The position numbers were made by a program, and so were the translations under genes. From Solirubrobacter sp963792915 (GTDB lineage: Bacteria; Actinomycetota; Thermoleophilia; Solirubrobacterales; Solirubrobacteraceae), in contig CAWBYD010000002.1 in the NCBI GenBank assembly GCA_963792915.1, positions 434,001-498,000 on the forward strand: 64,000 nt of DNA, in the 5' to 3' direction. The notes beneath the pieces were generated by a model. That model was not told where the DNA came from, ran no database searches, and worked only from the letters and a program-made list of their open reading frames with translations. Shown in pieces: positions 26,826-36,432 of the stretch (the stretch's first letter is position 1; each line of letters opens with the position of its first letter).

Positions 26826-27460
26826 TCACCGGCCTCCAGGCGGACACGGTCCGCGAGAACCTCGAGCGCGTCAAGGACCAGATCGCCCGCGCCGGGCGCG
26901 ATCCGGGCGACGTGCAGATCCTCGCGGCCGTCAAGTACGTCCCGCTCGAGGAGCTCGGCACGCTCGCGCAGGCCGGACTCACGCTGCTCGGCGAGAACCG
27001 CGCGCAGGACCTCGAGGCCAAAGCCACCGCCTATCCCGACTTCACGTGGCACTTCATCGGCCAGCTGCAGTCGCGCAAGGTCAAGCAGATCCTGCCCTAC
27101 GCGACGCTGATCCACTCGGTCGCCTCGGAGTCCGCGCTGGCGCAGCTCGAAAAGTACGGGAACGCAAGCACCGAGATCCTGCTCGAGGTCAACGTCGCCG
27201 GCGAACCCGACAAGGCGGGGATCGCGCCCGCCGACATCGCCACCTACCTCGAGCGGGCGACCGTCAAGGTCACCGGCCTGATGACGATGCCGCCGTTCGC
27301 CGCCGATCCGGAGCTCAGCCGCCCGCACTTCGCGCGCCTGAAACAGCTGGCGGACGAGCACGGGCTGACCCAGCTCTCGATGGGCACCAGCCAGGACTAC
27401 GCCGTCGCTGCAGCAGAAGGTGCAACGATTGTGCGGATCGGCACGACGCTGTACACGTAG
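26813..27460 (+). CDS. YggS/PLPBP-family pyridoxal phosphate homeostasis protein
   Basis: 215 residues, single-domain PLP-binding TIM barrel without known catalysis; keeps free PLP and amino-acid pools balanced. The PLP Lys is Lys41 (LAAVKYVP). Other family motifs: LLGENRAQD, WHFIGQLQSRK, NVAGEPDKAG, GLMTMPP, LSMGTSQDY and IVRIGTTLY. GTG 26813 lies inside pgeF. Next to sepF and proC, as in many actinobacteria, firmicutes and cyanobacteria. Confidence 0.92.
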   Translation: MPRLITGLQADTVRENLERVKDQIARAGRDPGDVQILAAVKYVPLEELGTLAQAGLTLLGENRAQDLEAKATAYPDFTWHFIGQLQSRKVKQILPYATLIHSVASESALAQLEKYGNASTEILLEVNVAGEPDKAGIAPADIATYLERATVKVTGLMTMPPFAADPELSRPHFARLKQLADEHGLTQLSMGTSQDYAVAAAEGATIVRIGTTLYT

Positions 27461-27471
27461 ACTTGACCCTT

Positions 27472-27491
27472 GCAGGGAAAGCTCTCCCTGC
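27472..27491 (+). other. Short hairpin between yggS and sepF
   Basis: Arms GCAGGGA (27472-27478) and TCCCTGC (27485-27491) with a 6-nt loop. It could be a weak attenuator or structured leader for sepF; there is no T-tract. Confidence 0.35.
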
Positions 27492-27512
27492 CCCGAACGT
27501 CACCCCCGAGCC

Positions 27513-28058
27513 GTGAGCAACTCCTTCCGCAAAGTCCTCGTCTACTTCGGCCTCGCCGAGAACCGCGACTACTACGAGGACGACGAGCCTGAGCAGCGCG
27601 AGCCCGAGCGCGAACTCGCGAACCGCTACGAGGAGCGCCCCAATGTGCGGCGCCTGTCGAGCCGCCGCCGGCGCGACGAGATCGACGACATCTTCGCCGA
27701 CGAATCGCCGTCGGACCGGCGCACGACGCAGTTGCGGACCGTCGGCGGCACGGCCTCCCGCGCCGCCAACGGCCGCGGGGAGGTCCGCGTGCATCTCGTG
27801 ATCCCGAAGTCGTTCAACGACGCCCAGGACGTGGCCGACAAGTTCAAGGACTCGGTCCCCGTGATCATCAACCTGCAGGCGTCCGAGGCCGACCTCTCCA
27901 AGCGCCTGATCGACTTCGCGTCCGGCCTCACGTACGCCCTCGACGGGGGCATGCAGCGCATCGCCGACAAGGTCTTCCTCCTCACTCCGCGCAACGTGGA
28001 GGTCTCCGCCGAGGAGCGCGCGGCGCTGATCGAGAAGGGCTTCTTCAACCAGTCGTAG
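27513..28058 (+). CDS. sepF: Cell division protein SepF
   Basis: 181-residue FtsZ-membrane tether. Layout matches the family: N-terminal amphipathic start (SNSFRKVLVYFGLAE), acidic then Arg-rich linker (30-90), and a C-terminal SepF core (~90-175) with VHLVIPKSFNDAQDVADKFK, VIINLQ and RLIDFASGLTYALDG. In actinobacteria that lack FtsA, SepF is the main membrane anchor of the Z-ring. GTG start. No ftsZ in the window. Confidence 0.94.
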   Translation: MSNSFRKVLVYFGLAENRDYYEDDEPEQREPERELANRYEERPNVRRLSSRRRRDEIDDIFADESPSDRRTTQLRTVGGTASRAANGRGEVRVHLVIPKSFNDAQDVADKFKDSVPVIINLQASEADLSKRLIDFASGLTYALDGGMQRIADKVFLLTPRNVEVSAEERAALIEKGFFNQS

Positions 28059-28061
28059 ACT
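28056..28061 (+). promoter_or_regulatory. Candidate -10 box before proC
   Basis: TAGACT overlaps the sepF stop and lies 12 nt before the proC ATG; the same hexamer occurs before ispG (45841-45846) and at 27458-27463. Confidence 0.3.
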
Positions 28062-28073
28062 CACCGGCCGCAG

Positions 28074-28805
28074 ATGCAGGTCGGCTTCATCGGATCGGGC
28101 AACATGGCGCGCGCGCTGGCGCGGGGCTGGGGAGATCCCGTCCTCTGCACCGACTCGGGCTCCGGGCACGCGCAGGCGCTCGTGGACGAGCTCGGCGGCG
28201 AGGCGCTGTCCAATGAGCAGCTCGCCGAGCGCGCCGACGTCGTGATCCTGGCGCACAAGCCCTACCAGCTCGACGACGTCGCCGACCAGGCGCAGGCCGC
28301 CCGCACCGTCGTCTCGCTGCTCGGGCGCACCACCGTGCAGGACGTGCAGTCCGCCTACCCGGAAGCGAACGTCTTCCGGGCCGAGCCCAACACGCCCGTG
28401 GCGCTGCGCCAGGGCGTGATCGCCTTCGCTCGGCCGGCCGAGCCGACCGAGCTCTACGCGGCCATCAAGGCCCACTTCGCCCGCGTCGGGACGGTGCTCG
28501 AGGTGCCCGAGCGGCTCATGGGCGTGGTCGGCGCGATCTCCGGCGTCGGACCCGCGTACGTGGCGCTGCTGGCCGAGGCCTGGACGGACGCGGCGGTACG
28601 TCACGGCATGCCGGCGGCCCAGGCCGCCACACTGGTGTCAGAGACCATGGCCGGATCCGCCGCGCTGCTCGCGCACCAAGACACGCTCGCGCTCCGTCGC
28701 GCGGTCGCCTCCCCCGGCGGCACGACCGCCCGCGGCCTCGACGCGCTGGAACGCGGTGGAGTGCGCGCGGCCCTCTCGGACGCGATGGACCGGGTGCTCG
28801 GATGA
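28074..28805 (+). CDS. proC: Pyrroline-5-carboxylate reductase
   Basis: NAD(P)H-dependent reduction of pyrroline-5-carboxylate to proline. 243 residues. N-terminal Rossmann motif GFIGSGNMARAL; the C-terminal dimer domain has GAISGVGPAYVALLAEAWTDA and SPGGTTARGLDALE, the ProC signature. Its place after sepF is conserved. The end overlaps yggT (ATGA). Confidence 0.93.
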   Translation: MQVGFIGSGNMARALARGWGDPVLCTDSGSGHAQALVDELGGEALSNEQLAERADVVILAHKPYQLDDVADQAQAARTVVSLLGRTTVQDVQSAYPEANVFRAEPNTPVALRQGVIAFARPAEPTELYAAIKAHFARVGTVLEVPERLMGVVGAISGVGPAYVALLAEAWTDAAVRHGMPAAQAATLVSETMAGSAALLAHQDTLALRRAVASPGGTTARGLDALERGGVRAALSDAMDRVLG

Positions 28806-29095
28806 AGGCGCGCAGCGACATCGCGGACTTCCTGTCGGCGCTCATCACCGTCTACACGCTGATCATCTTCGCCTGGATCATCGTCTCGTGGGTGTTCTCG
28901 TTCGGCGTGCGGATGCCGTACTCGCGCCCGCTGAACGCGGTGCTGGACTTCCTGCGCGACGTCACGAACCCGTTCCTGCGCATCTTCCGCCGGCTCGGCC
29001 TGCAGTTCGGGCCGATCGACTTCAGCCCGATCGTGGCGATCCTGGTGCTGCAGATCGGCGGCAGCATCCTCGTAGGCCTGATCCGGCCCGGATGA
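28802..29095 (+). CDS. YggT-family membrane protein
   Basis: 97-residue protein with two hydrophobic segments (~10-35 and ~75-95) flanking a short loop with PLNAVLDFLRDVTNPFLRIFRR, the YggT signature. The family is linked to osmotic tolerance and the division cluster; biochemical role unsettled. ATG 28802 overlaps proC; stop overlaps lspA. Confidence 0.88.
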   Translation: MKARSDIADFLSALITVYTLIIFAWIIVSWVFSFGVRMPYSRPLNAVLDFLRDVTNPFLRIFRRLGLQFGPIDFSPIVAILVLQIGGSILVGLIRPG

Positions 29096-29538
29096 GCGCC
29101 GGCAGGACGACGCTGCGGACCGTGCTGGTCGCGGTGATCGTCGTCGTGGCCGACCAGGTGGCCAAGGCGATCGTCCGCAACCAGATCGACCCGTTCGACG
29201 AGGTCAAGGTCCTCCCGTTCTTCAAGCTGATCAACACGCGCAACTCGGGCGTCGCGTTCAGCATGTTCTCCGGCGGCGGCCCGCTGGTCGTGCTCGTGGG
29301 GCTGATCGCGCTCGGCGCGCTCGTCTACTTCTACGTCAGCCACATCCACCGCCGGCTCGTGTGGCTGCCGACCGGGATGCTGCTCGGCGGCGCCGCCGGC
29401 AACCTGATCGACCGCGCGCGCGAAGGGGCGGTGACCGACTTCGCCAAGCTCCCGCACTGGCCGGCGTTCAACCTCGCCGATGCCGCGATCACGCTCGGGG
29501 TGCTGACGCTGATCTACGTGCTGGAACGTGTGCGCTGA
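29092..29538 (+). CDS. lspA: Lipoprotein signal peptidase II
   Basis: Membrane aspartic protease that removes signal peptides from prolipoproteins such as the cupredoxin at 6410. 148 residues, four membrane segments. Catalytic Asp107 (GNLIDRA) and Asp130 (FNLADAAI) are both present; also INTRNSGVAFSMF. ATG 29092 overlaps yggT; the end overlaps rluD by 11 nt. Confidence 0.95.
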   Translation: MSAGRTTLRTVLVAVIVVVADQVAKAIVRNQIDPFDEVKVLPFFKLINTRNSGVAFSMFSGGGPLVVLVGLIALGALVYFYVSHIHRRLVWLPTGMLLGGAAGNLIDRAREGAVTDFAKLPHWPAFNLADAAITLGVLTLIYVLERVR

Positions 29539-30436
29539 GCTGCGCGTGCCGAGCGAGGCGGCGGGCGAGCGCCTGGACGTCTTCCTGGCCGGCACGGCCG
29601 GCACGCGCGCCAAGGCGCAGAAGCTGATCGACGCGGGACGCGTGACGGTCGACGGGACCGTGCGGCCCAAGCGTCACGTCCTCGCCGGCGGGGAGACGGT
29701 CCACGTCGAGGCGAGCGACGAGCCGCGCGCGCCGGCGCCCGAGCAGGCCCGCTTCACGATCGCGTACGAGGACGAGCACCTGTTCGTGATCGACAAGCCC
29801 GCCGGCGTCGTCGTCCATCCCGGTCCCGGCCACGAGCAGGGGACGCTGGTGCAGGCGCTCGCCGGCCGCGTCGCGGGCGGAGACGACCCGCTGCGGCCCG
29901 GCGTCGTGCACCGGCTGGACCGCGACACGTCCGGCCTGCTCGTGCTCGCCCGCTCCGGCGACGTGCTCTCCAAGCTCCAGCAGGCGCTGCGCGAGCGCCG
30001 GATCACGCGCGAGTACCTCGCGCTCGTCGAGGGCCGCCCGCCCGCCCGGCGGGGGACGATCGACGCACCGCTGGGCCGCGACCGGCGCGTCCGCACGCGC
30101 TTCTCGACCGAGACCGACGACCCGCACCACGCCGTGACCCACTTCGAGATCGAGCGCGTATTCGAGCGCGACACGCTCCTGCGGGTGACGCTGGAGACCG
30201 GCCGCACGCACCAGATCCGCGCGCACCTGCTGGCGATCGGGCATCCGGTGGCGGGGGACCCCGAATATGGCCACGCCGGGCGCCACGGTCTGGCCCGCCA
30301 GTTCCTGCACGCGGCACGGCTCGCGTTCGAGCATCCGGTAACCGGGGCATCAGTCGAGGTGCGGGCGCCGCTGCCGGAGGACCTCGGCGAGGCCCTCCGG
30401 CTGGCGTCAGGGGGACGGGCAGACCTGCTGGAGTAG
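29528..30436 (+). CDS. rluD: RluD-type large-subunit rRNA pseudouridine synthase
   Basis: Converts specific uridines of 23S rRNA to pseudouridine. 302 residues: S4 RNA-binding domain (~15-60), then the RluA-family catalytic domain with VIDKPAGVVVHPGPG and catalytic Asp131 in HRLDRDTSGLL, plus TGRTHQIRAHL. Neighbour of lspA as in most bacteria. GTG start within lspA. Which uridines are modified cannot be told from sequence. Confidence 0.9.
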   Translation: MCAELRVPSEAAGERLDVFLAGTAGTRAKAQKLIDAGRVTVDGTVRPKRHVLAGGETVHVEASDEPRAPAPEQARFTIAYEDEHLFVIDKPAGVVVHPGPGHEQGTLVQALAGRVAGGDDPLRPGVVHRLDRDTSGLLVLARSGDVLSKLQQALRERRITREYLALVEGRPPARRGTIDAPLGRDRRVRTRFSTETDDPHHAVTHFEIERVFERDTLLRVTLETGRTHQIRAHLLAIGHPVAGDPEYGHAGRHGLARQFLHAARLAFEHPVTGASVEVRAPLPEDLGEALRLASGGRADLLE

Positions 30437-30627
30437 GGGATGCCGCAGGTCGGACCCGTCAAAGGACCGGAACGCAGGCGCCCGCAGAAACTTTCCTAAA
30501 CTGTTCTCCAACCAGTCCCCAACCCCGGGCGTGCAACCCCGAGGGCGCGGTCCTGCCCGGCGATTGGCGCCGGGTCCGCGAACCTCGTTGCCCGGGCGCA
30601 ATCGTCATCTACACAAGGAGTCACTCC
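30437..30627 (+). promoter_or_regulatory. rpsB leader / promoter region
   Basis: 191 bp between rluD and rpsB. Contains a TAAACT -10-like box (30497-30502) without a clear -35, a perfect hairpin CCCGGCG-ATTGG-CGCCGGG (30556-30574), a near-palindrome TTGCCCGGGCGCAA (30588-30601), and a strong SD AAGGAG at 30615-30620. A structured leader would fit S2 autoregulation, but no known riboswitch motif was seen. Confidence 0.4.
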
Positions 30628-31470
30628 ATGGCCGAGATCGGCCTCAAGGAGCTGCTGGAGGCCGGGGTTCACTTCGGTCACCAGACCCGCCGCTGGAACC
30701 CCAAGATGCGCCGCTTCATCCATGGCGAGCGCGGCGGCATCTACCTGATCGACCTGTTGAAGACCCAGGCGCTGCTCGAGCAGGCCCAGCGGTTCGCGGC
30801 CGAGGTGGCCCACCGCGGCGGCACCGTGCTGTTCGTCGGCACCAAGAAGCAGGCGCGCGACGGCATCCGCGACATCGCGACGGCGGCGAACATGCCGTAC
30901 GTCAACCACCGCTGGCTCGGCGGCCTGCTGACGAACTACCAGACGATGTCCGCGCGCATCAAGCGCCTGCACGACCTCGAGCGCTACGCCTCCGAGGGCC
31001 AGCTCTCGCTGCTGCCGACGCGCGAGCGCCTGTCCGCGGAGGCCGACCTCGAGAAGCTGCAGGCCAACCTCGGCGGCGTCAAGAACATGCAGCGCGTCCC
31101 GGACGCGATGTTCGTGATCGACCTCAAGACCGAGGCGATCGCCGTCCGCGAGGCCCAGCGCCTGCGGATCCCGATCATCGGCCTGGTCGACACGAACTGC
31201 GACCCGGACGGCATCGACTACGTGATCCCGGGCAACGACGACGCGATCCGCGCGTGCACGCTGATCACGCACGCGATCGGCGACGTCGTTCAGCAGGGCC
31301 GCGTCGCGCTTCCGCCAGGAGGAGGAGCAGGCGCGCGCCGAGGCCGAGGCCCAGCAGCGCCGCGAGGCGGAGGAGCGCGCACGCCGCGAGGCCGAGGAGC
31401 AGGCCGCCCGCGAGGCCGCCGAGTACGCGGCGTCCGAGGCCGCCCAGGCGCAGGCCGCCGAGGCGCCTGA
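30628..31470 (+). CDS. rpsB: Ribosomal protein S2 (C-terminal tail frameshifted)
   Basis: Small-subunit ribosomal protein. Residues 1-~229 are a complete S2 core (LLEAGVHFGHQTRRWNPKM, GGTVLFVGTKKQA, NHRWLGGLLTN, PDAMFVIDLK, PIIGLVDTNCDPDGIDYVIPGNDDA). After GDVVQQGRVA the frame as given becomes Gly/Arg/Pro-rich and stops at 31470, whereas the natural continuation (FRQEEEQARAEAEAQQRREA) lies one base further on. The core required for function is intact. ATG 30628 has an ideal SD. See the separate entry for the rest of the tail. Confidence 0.93.
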   Translation: MAEIGLKELLEAGVHFGHQTRRWNPKMRRFIHGERGGIYLIDLLKTQALLEQAQRFAAEVAHRGGTVLFVGTKKQARDGIRDIATAANMPYVNHRWLGGLLTNYQTMSARIKRLHDLERYASEGQLSLLPTRERLSAEADLEKLQANLGGVKNMQRVPDAMFVIDLKTEAIAVREAQRLRIPIIGLVDTNCDPDGIDYVIPGNDDAIRACTLITHAIGDVVQQGRVALPPGGGAGARRGRGPAAPRGGGARTPRGRGAGRPRGRRVRGVRGRPGAGRRGA

Positions 31471-32015
31471 GGAGGCCCCGCGCCAGCGCACGCGCGCCCC
31501 GAAGCCCGCGCCGGTGCAGGAGGCCGCCGCCCCGGCAGAGGCCGCGCCCGCGCCGGCCGCTCCGGCCGAGCGCCGCGCCCGCCGCCGAGGCCGCCCCGGC
31601 CGAGGAGGCCGTTCCGGCGGAGCCCGCTCCGGCCGCGGAGGCCGCTCCGGCGGAGCCCGAGCCCGCGCCGGCCGCCGAGGTCGCCGCTCCGGCGGAGCCC
31701 GCGACGGCTGAGCCGACGCCTGCGGCGGAGCCTGCTCCGGCCGCCGAGCCCGCCACGGCCGCCGAGCCCGCCCCGGCGGCCGAGCCCGAGCCGGCGCCCG
31801 CCGCGGCCGAGCCCGCGCCGGCGGCGGAGGCCGCGCCCGCCGCGGAGGCCGCCCCGGCGGCCGAGCCCGAGCCGGCGCCCGCCGCGGCCGAGCCCGCCAC
31901 GGCCGCCGAGCCCGCGACCGCCGCCGAGGCCGCCCCGGTCGAGGAGGCCGCGCCCGCCGAGGCCGAGACGACCCCGATGGCCGACGACAACGACGAGAAC
32001 AAGGACGCGAAGTGA
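31306..32015 (+). other. Displaced Ala/Glu/Pro-rich C-terminal extension of rpsB (two +1 shifts)
   Basis: From ~31308 the protein-like frame is the second one: RQEEEQARAEAEAQQRREAE, then EAAEYAASEAAQAQAAE and PKPAPVQEAAAPAEAAP. Near 31570-31590 it changes again to the third frame: APAAEAAPAEEAVPAEPAP and so on to DDNDENKDAK, whose TGA overlaps the tsf GTG (GTGA). Each step is +1. Joined, they give S2 with a ~230-residue charged tail and restore the coupling to tsf. Sequencing or assembly indels in this low-complexity region are the simplest explanation. Confidence 0.75.
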
Positions 32016-32617
32016 GCGACACACCCATCTCCGCCAAGCAGGTCGCGGCGCTGCGCAAGGCCACGGGCGCCGGCATGATGGACTGCAAGAACGCCCTCAC
32101 CGAGACCAACGGCGACCACGACGCCGCGCTCGAGCTGCTGCGCGTCCGCCTGGGCGACAAGGCCCTGAAGGTCGCCAGCCGCGAGGCCACCGAGGGCACC
32201 GTGGCGTCCTACATCCACAACGGCAAGGTCGGCGTGCTGGTCGAGGTCGACTGCAACACGGACTTCGTGGCCCGCAACGACGACTTCGTCGCGTTCGCCC
32301 GCGACATCGCGCTGCACGTCGCCGCCTCGCCGGCCACCAGGTACGTGTCCGAGGACGAGATCCCGCAGACCGACAAGGATGCCGAGCTGCGCGTCTTCGA
32401 GCAGCAGGCCGCCGACAAGCCCGAGCACATCCGCCCGAAGATCGCCGAGGGCAAGCTCAAGGCCTGGATGGACGAGGTCGTGCTGCTCAACCAGGTGCAC
32501 GTCAAGCATCTCGACGACAAGAAGACGATCGAGCAGATGCGCGTGGAGCTCTCCGGCACGACCGGGGAGAACGTCGTGATCCGGCGCTTCGCTCGCTTCG
32601 AGGTCGGAGCGGCGTGA
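32012..32617 (+). CDS. tsf: Elongation factor Ts (short form)
   Basis: Guanine-nucleotide exchange factor for EF-Tu. N-terminal UBA-like domain with VAALRKATGAGMMDCKNAL and the EF-Tu-contact motif NTDFVARND (~77-85). 201 residues, the short type also found in Thermus and cyanobacteria, lacking part of the C-terminal core of E. coli EF-Ts. GTG 32012 overlaps the end of the rpsB tail. pyrH follows 28 bp later. Confidence 0.95.
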   Translation: MSDTPISAKQVAALRKATGAGMMDCKNALTETNGDHDAALELLRVRLGDKALKVASREATEGTVASYIHNGKVGVLVEVDCNTDFVARNDDFVAFARDIALHVAASPATRYVSEDEIPQTDKDAELRVFEQQAADKPEHIRPKIAEGKLKAWMDEVVLLNQVHVKHLDDKKTIEQMRVELSGTTGENVVIRRFARFEVGAA

Positions 32618-32645
32618 TGCGCGGCGGCCGACGGCCGGTACTCCC

Positions 32646-33371
32646 GTGAGCCTCGGCGAGCCCGTCTTCAAACGGGTCCTGATCAAGCTGTCGGGCGAGG
32701 CCCTGATGGGCCCGCTCGAGTACGGGACGGACCCGGAGACGGTCGGCGCGATCGCCGATCAGCTCAAGACCGTTCACGACCGCGGTGTGGAGATCGCGGT
32801 CGTGCTCGGGGCGGGCAACATCTACCGCGGGCTTCAGCAGGCGGCCTCGGGCATGGACCGGGCGACCGCCGACTACATGGGCATGCTGGCGATCGTGCTC
32901 AACGCGCTGACGCTCCAGGACGCGCTGGAGAAGCGCGACGTGCACACGCGCGTGCAGTCGGCGATCACGATCTCCGAGGTCGCCGAGCCCTACATCCGCC
33001 GGCGCGCGATGCGCCACCTCGAGAAGGGCCGCGTCGTCATCTTCGCCGCCGGCACCGGCAACCCGTTCTTCACCTCGGACACCGCGGCGGCCCTGCGCGC
33101 GATCGAGATGCACGCGGAAGTCCTGCTGATGGCCAAGAACGGCGTCGAGGGCGTCTACACGGCGGACCCCCACCTGGACCCGTCGGCCGAGTTCATTCCC
33201 GAGATCACGGCCCGCGAGGCGCTCGAGCGCAACCTCAAGGTGATGGATCTCACGGCACTGACCCTCTGTATGGAGAACGAGCTCAACATCCACGTCTTCA
33301 ACATGGCCGACGACTCCAACATCAACCGGATAGTCTCCGGCGATCGAGTGGGAACGCTGGTGACGACGTGA
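32646..33371 (+). CDS. pyrH: UMP kinase
   Basis: Amino-acid-kinase-fold enzyme phosphorylating UMP to UDP. 241 residues; motifs RVLIKLSGEAL, VVLGAGNIYRG, ADYMGMLAIVLNAL, FAAGTGNPFFTSDTAAALRA and AKNGVEGVYTADP are all typical of bacterial PyrH. GTG start. The end overlaps frr (GTGA), the usual pyrH-frr arrangement. Confidence 0.96.
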   Translation: MSLGEPVFKRVLIKLSGEALMGPLEYGTDPETVGAIADQLKTVHDRGVEIAVVLGAGNIYRGLQQAASGMDRATADYMGMLAIVLNALTLQDALEKRDVHTRVQSAITISEVAEPYIRRRAMRHLEKGRVVIFAAGTGNPFFTSDTAAALRAIEMHAEVLLMAKNGVEGVYTADPHLDPSAEFIPEITAREALERNLKVMDLTALTLCMENELNIHVFNMADDSNINRIVSGDRVGTLVTT

Positions 33372-33921
33372 TCGACGAACTGCTGCAGGACGCGCGCGAG
33401 CACATGGACAAATCCGTGGACGCGACGCGCATCAAGTTTCAGTCCGTGCGCACGGGCCGTGCCAGCCCGGCGCTGCTGGACCGCATCAACGTCGACTACT
33501 ACGGCGCGGTGACGCCGCTGCGCCAGCTCTCGACGGTCTCGGCCCCCGAGGCGCGGATGCTGACCGTGCAGCCGTATGACAAGAGCTCGATCAAGGCGAT
33601 CGAGCGGGCGATCATGGAGTCCGACCTCGGGCTCACGCCCAACAACGACGGCCAGCTGATCCGGCTCGTCGTTCCGGAGCTGACCGAGGAGCGGCGCCGC
33701 CAGCTCGTCAAGGTCGTGCGCGGGATCACCGAGGAGGGCAAGGTCGCGCTGCGCAACATCCGCCGCGACGTGATGCACGACCTCAAGGAGCTGCGCGACG
33801 CGGGCGAGGCCGGCGCCGACGACGAGCACCGCGCCGAGGAGTCGCTGCAGAAGCTCACCGACGACAAGGTCAAGGAGCTCGACGCCCTGCTGAAAGGCAA
33901 GGAAGCGGAGATCCTCGAGGT

Positions 33922-33925
<4 letters not shown>
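33368..33925 (+). CDS. frr: Ribosome recycling factor
   Basis: Splits post-termination ribosomes with EF-G. 185 residues, tRNA-mimic helical bundle plus beta domain; typical sequences: VRTGRASPALLDRINVDYYG, PLRQLSTVSAPEARML, VQPYDKSSIKAIE, DLGLTPNNDGQLIR and the Arg/Lys-rich helix NIRRDVMHDLK. GTG 33368 lies in the pyrH stop; the stop overlaps uppS. Confidence 0.96.
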
Positions 33926-35404
<1,479 letters not shown>

Positions 35405-35408
<4 letters not shown>

Positions 35409-35854
35409 ACGAGCAGGAGAAGCGCGACCGGCAGATGATGGAGCTCCTCAACGAGCTCCGGATCGCGCTCCCGGGCGTCCAGATCCTGTTCGCCTTCCTG
35501 CTCGCGGTGCCGTTCCAGCAGGGCTTCCAGCGCGTGACGCCGACGCAGAAGGGGCTGTTCTTCGCGACGCTGCTGACCACCGCGGCGTCGTCGTTCTTCC
35601 TGATCGCGCCGAGCGCGATCCACCGGCTGCGCTTCCACAAGTCAGACCGCGCCTACGTCGTCGAATCCGCCAACGGCTACCTGATCGTCGGTCTCGCGCT
35701 GCTGGCGCTGGCGATCGTGCTGGCCCTGGCGCTGGTCACCGACGTGCTCTACGACGGCGCCGTCGTATGGCTCACGCCGGTCGTCGCCGCGGTCGTCGTC
35801 GGCACGCTCTGGTTCGTCCGCCCGCTCCAGCGGCGCGAGTCGTCCGGTCCCTAA
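35405..35854 (+). CDS. DUF6328-like membrane protein
   Basis: 149 residues, four hydrophobic segments. The N-terminal LLNELRIALPGVQILFAFLL followed by PFQQGFQ is characteristic of the small actinobacterial DUF6328 family of unknown function. GTG 35405 overlaps the cdsA stop, so it is the last gene of the rpsB-cdsA operon. It converges on the next gene with a 4-bp overlap. Confidence 0.75.
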
Positions 35855-36432
35855 GGCAGCTCGACCGGCGGCGGCCCGCCGAAGTCGTGGAACTCGACGC
35901 GCACGCCGTCGAACGGGCTGTGGGTGCAGATGCAGGCGATCCGGCCCTGCTCGTCGAGCCGGACGTCGAACTCGAGCGCCCGCAGCTCGCGCAGCGACGT
36001 CTCGGGCACGGCGCGCACGCCGTGGGGCGAGCGCTCGTCGGCCGCCACGATGTCCGCGGTGACGCGCAGCTTGTCGCCGTGGGGCTCGGCGGCGACCGCG
36101 CCGCCGAGCAGCTGCAGCAGCCACATCGGCGAGAAGTGGCCCGGGTACGGCCGCGCCGCGTCGAACGGCCGGTGCCAGCTCCCGTCCTCGGCCGGGGCGT
36201 ACTGGGCGCCGCTGTCGTCGATCTCGTGGAACGGCTCGCTCTGGATGTAGCCGGCGTGGCGGGCCACGACCTCGCCGTCGAGGCGGTGGCGGGCGAGCGG
36301 GAACTCGATCGTCCCGCGCGCGTCGAGCTGCGTGGTGACGCCGAAGAGCTGGCCGTCGCGCGTGTAGTGCACCTGCGCCGTGCCCTCGGCGAGCGTGCGG
36401 GCGAGCGCGTCGCGAACCGCTTCGGGGCTCAA
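35851..36432 (-). CDS. Hypothetical protein coupled to an AraC-type regulator
   Basis: 193 residues, no recognised family. The sequence is protein-like, soluble and acidic, with strand-rich segments (GQLFGVTTQLDARGTIEF, KLRVTADIVAADE, ALEFDVRLDEQGRIACICTH). No signal peptide. The best start is TTG 36432, which overlaps the AraC stop (TTGA) and keeps the protein-like part; everything further upstream is antisense-like. Substrate-binding or lipid-binding roles are guesses only. Confidence 0.6.
   Translation of the reverse strand: MSPEAVRDALARTLAEGTAQVHYTRDGQLFGVTTQLDARGTIEFPLARHRLDGEVVARHAGYIQSEPFHEIDDSGAQYAPAEDGSWHRPFDAARPYPGHFSPMWLLQLLGGAVAAEPHGDKLRVTADIVAADERSPHGVRAVPETSLRELRALEFDVRLDEQGRIACICTHSPFDGVRVEFHDFGGPPPVELP

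Noticed and set aside
27463..27468. TTGACC before sepF as a -35 box
   Set aside because: No TANNNT at the right spacing; it overlaps the base of the small hairpin instead.
30437..30627. tRNA or riboswitch in the rpsB leader
   Set aside because: No cloverleaf, T-loop or known aptamer core could be traced; only simple hairpins.
31514..31711. Separate short gene starting with an ATG-less frame in the rpsB tail
   Set aside because: It is the middle part of the displaced S2 extension, not an independent gene; no SD and no sensible end.
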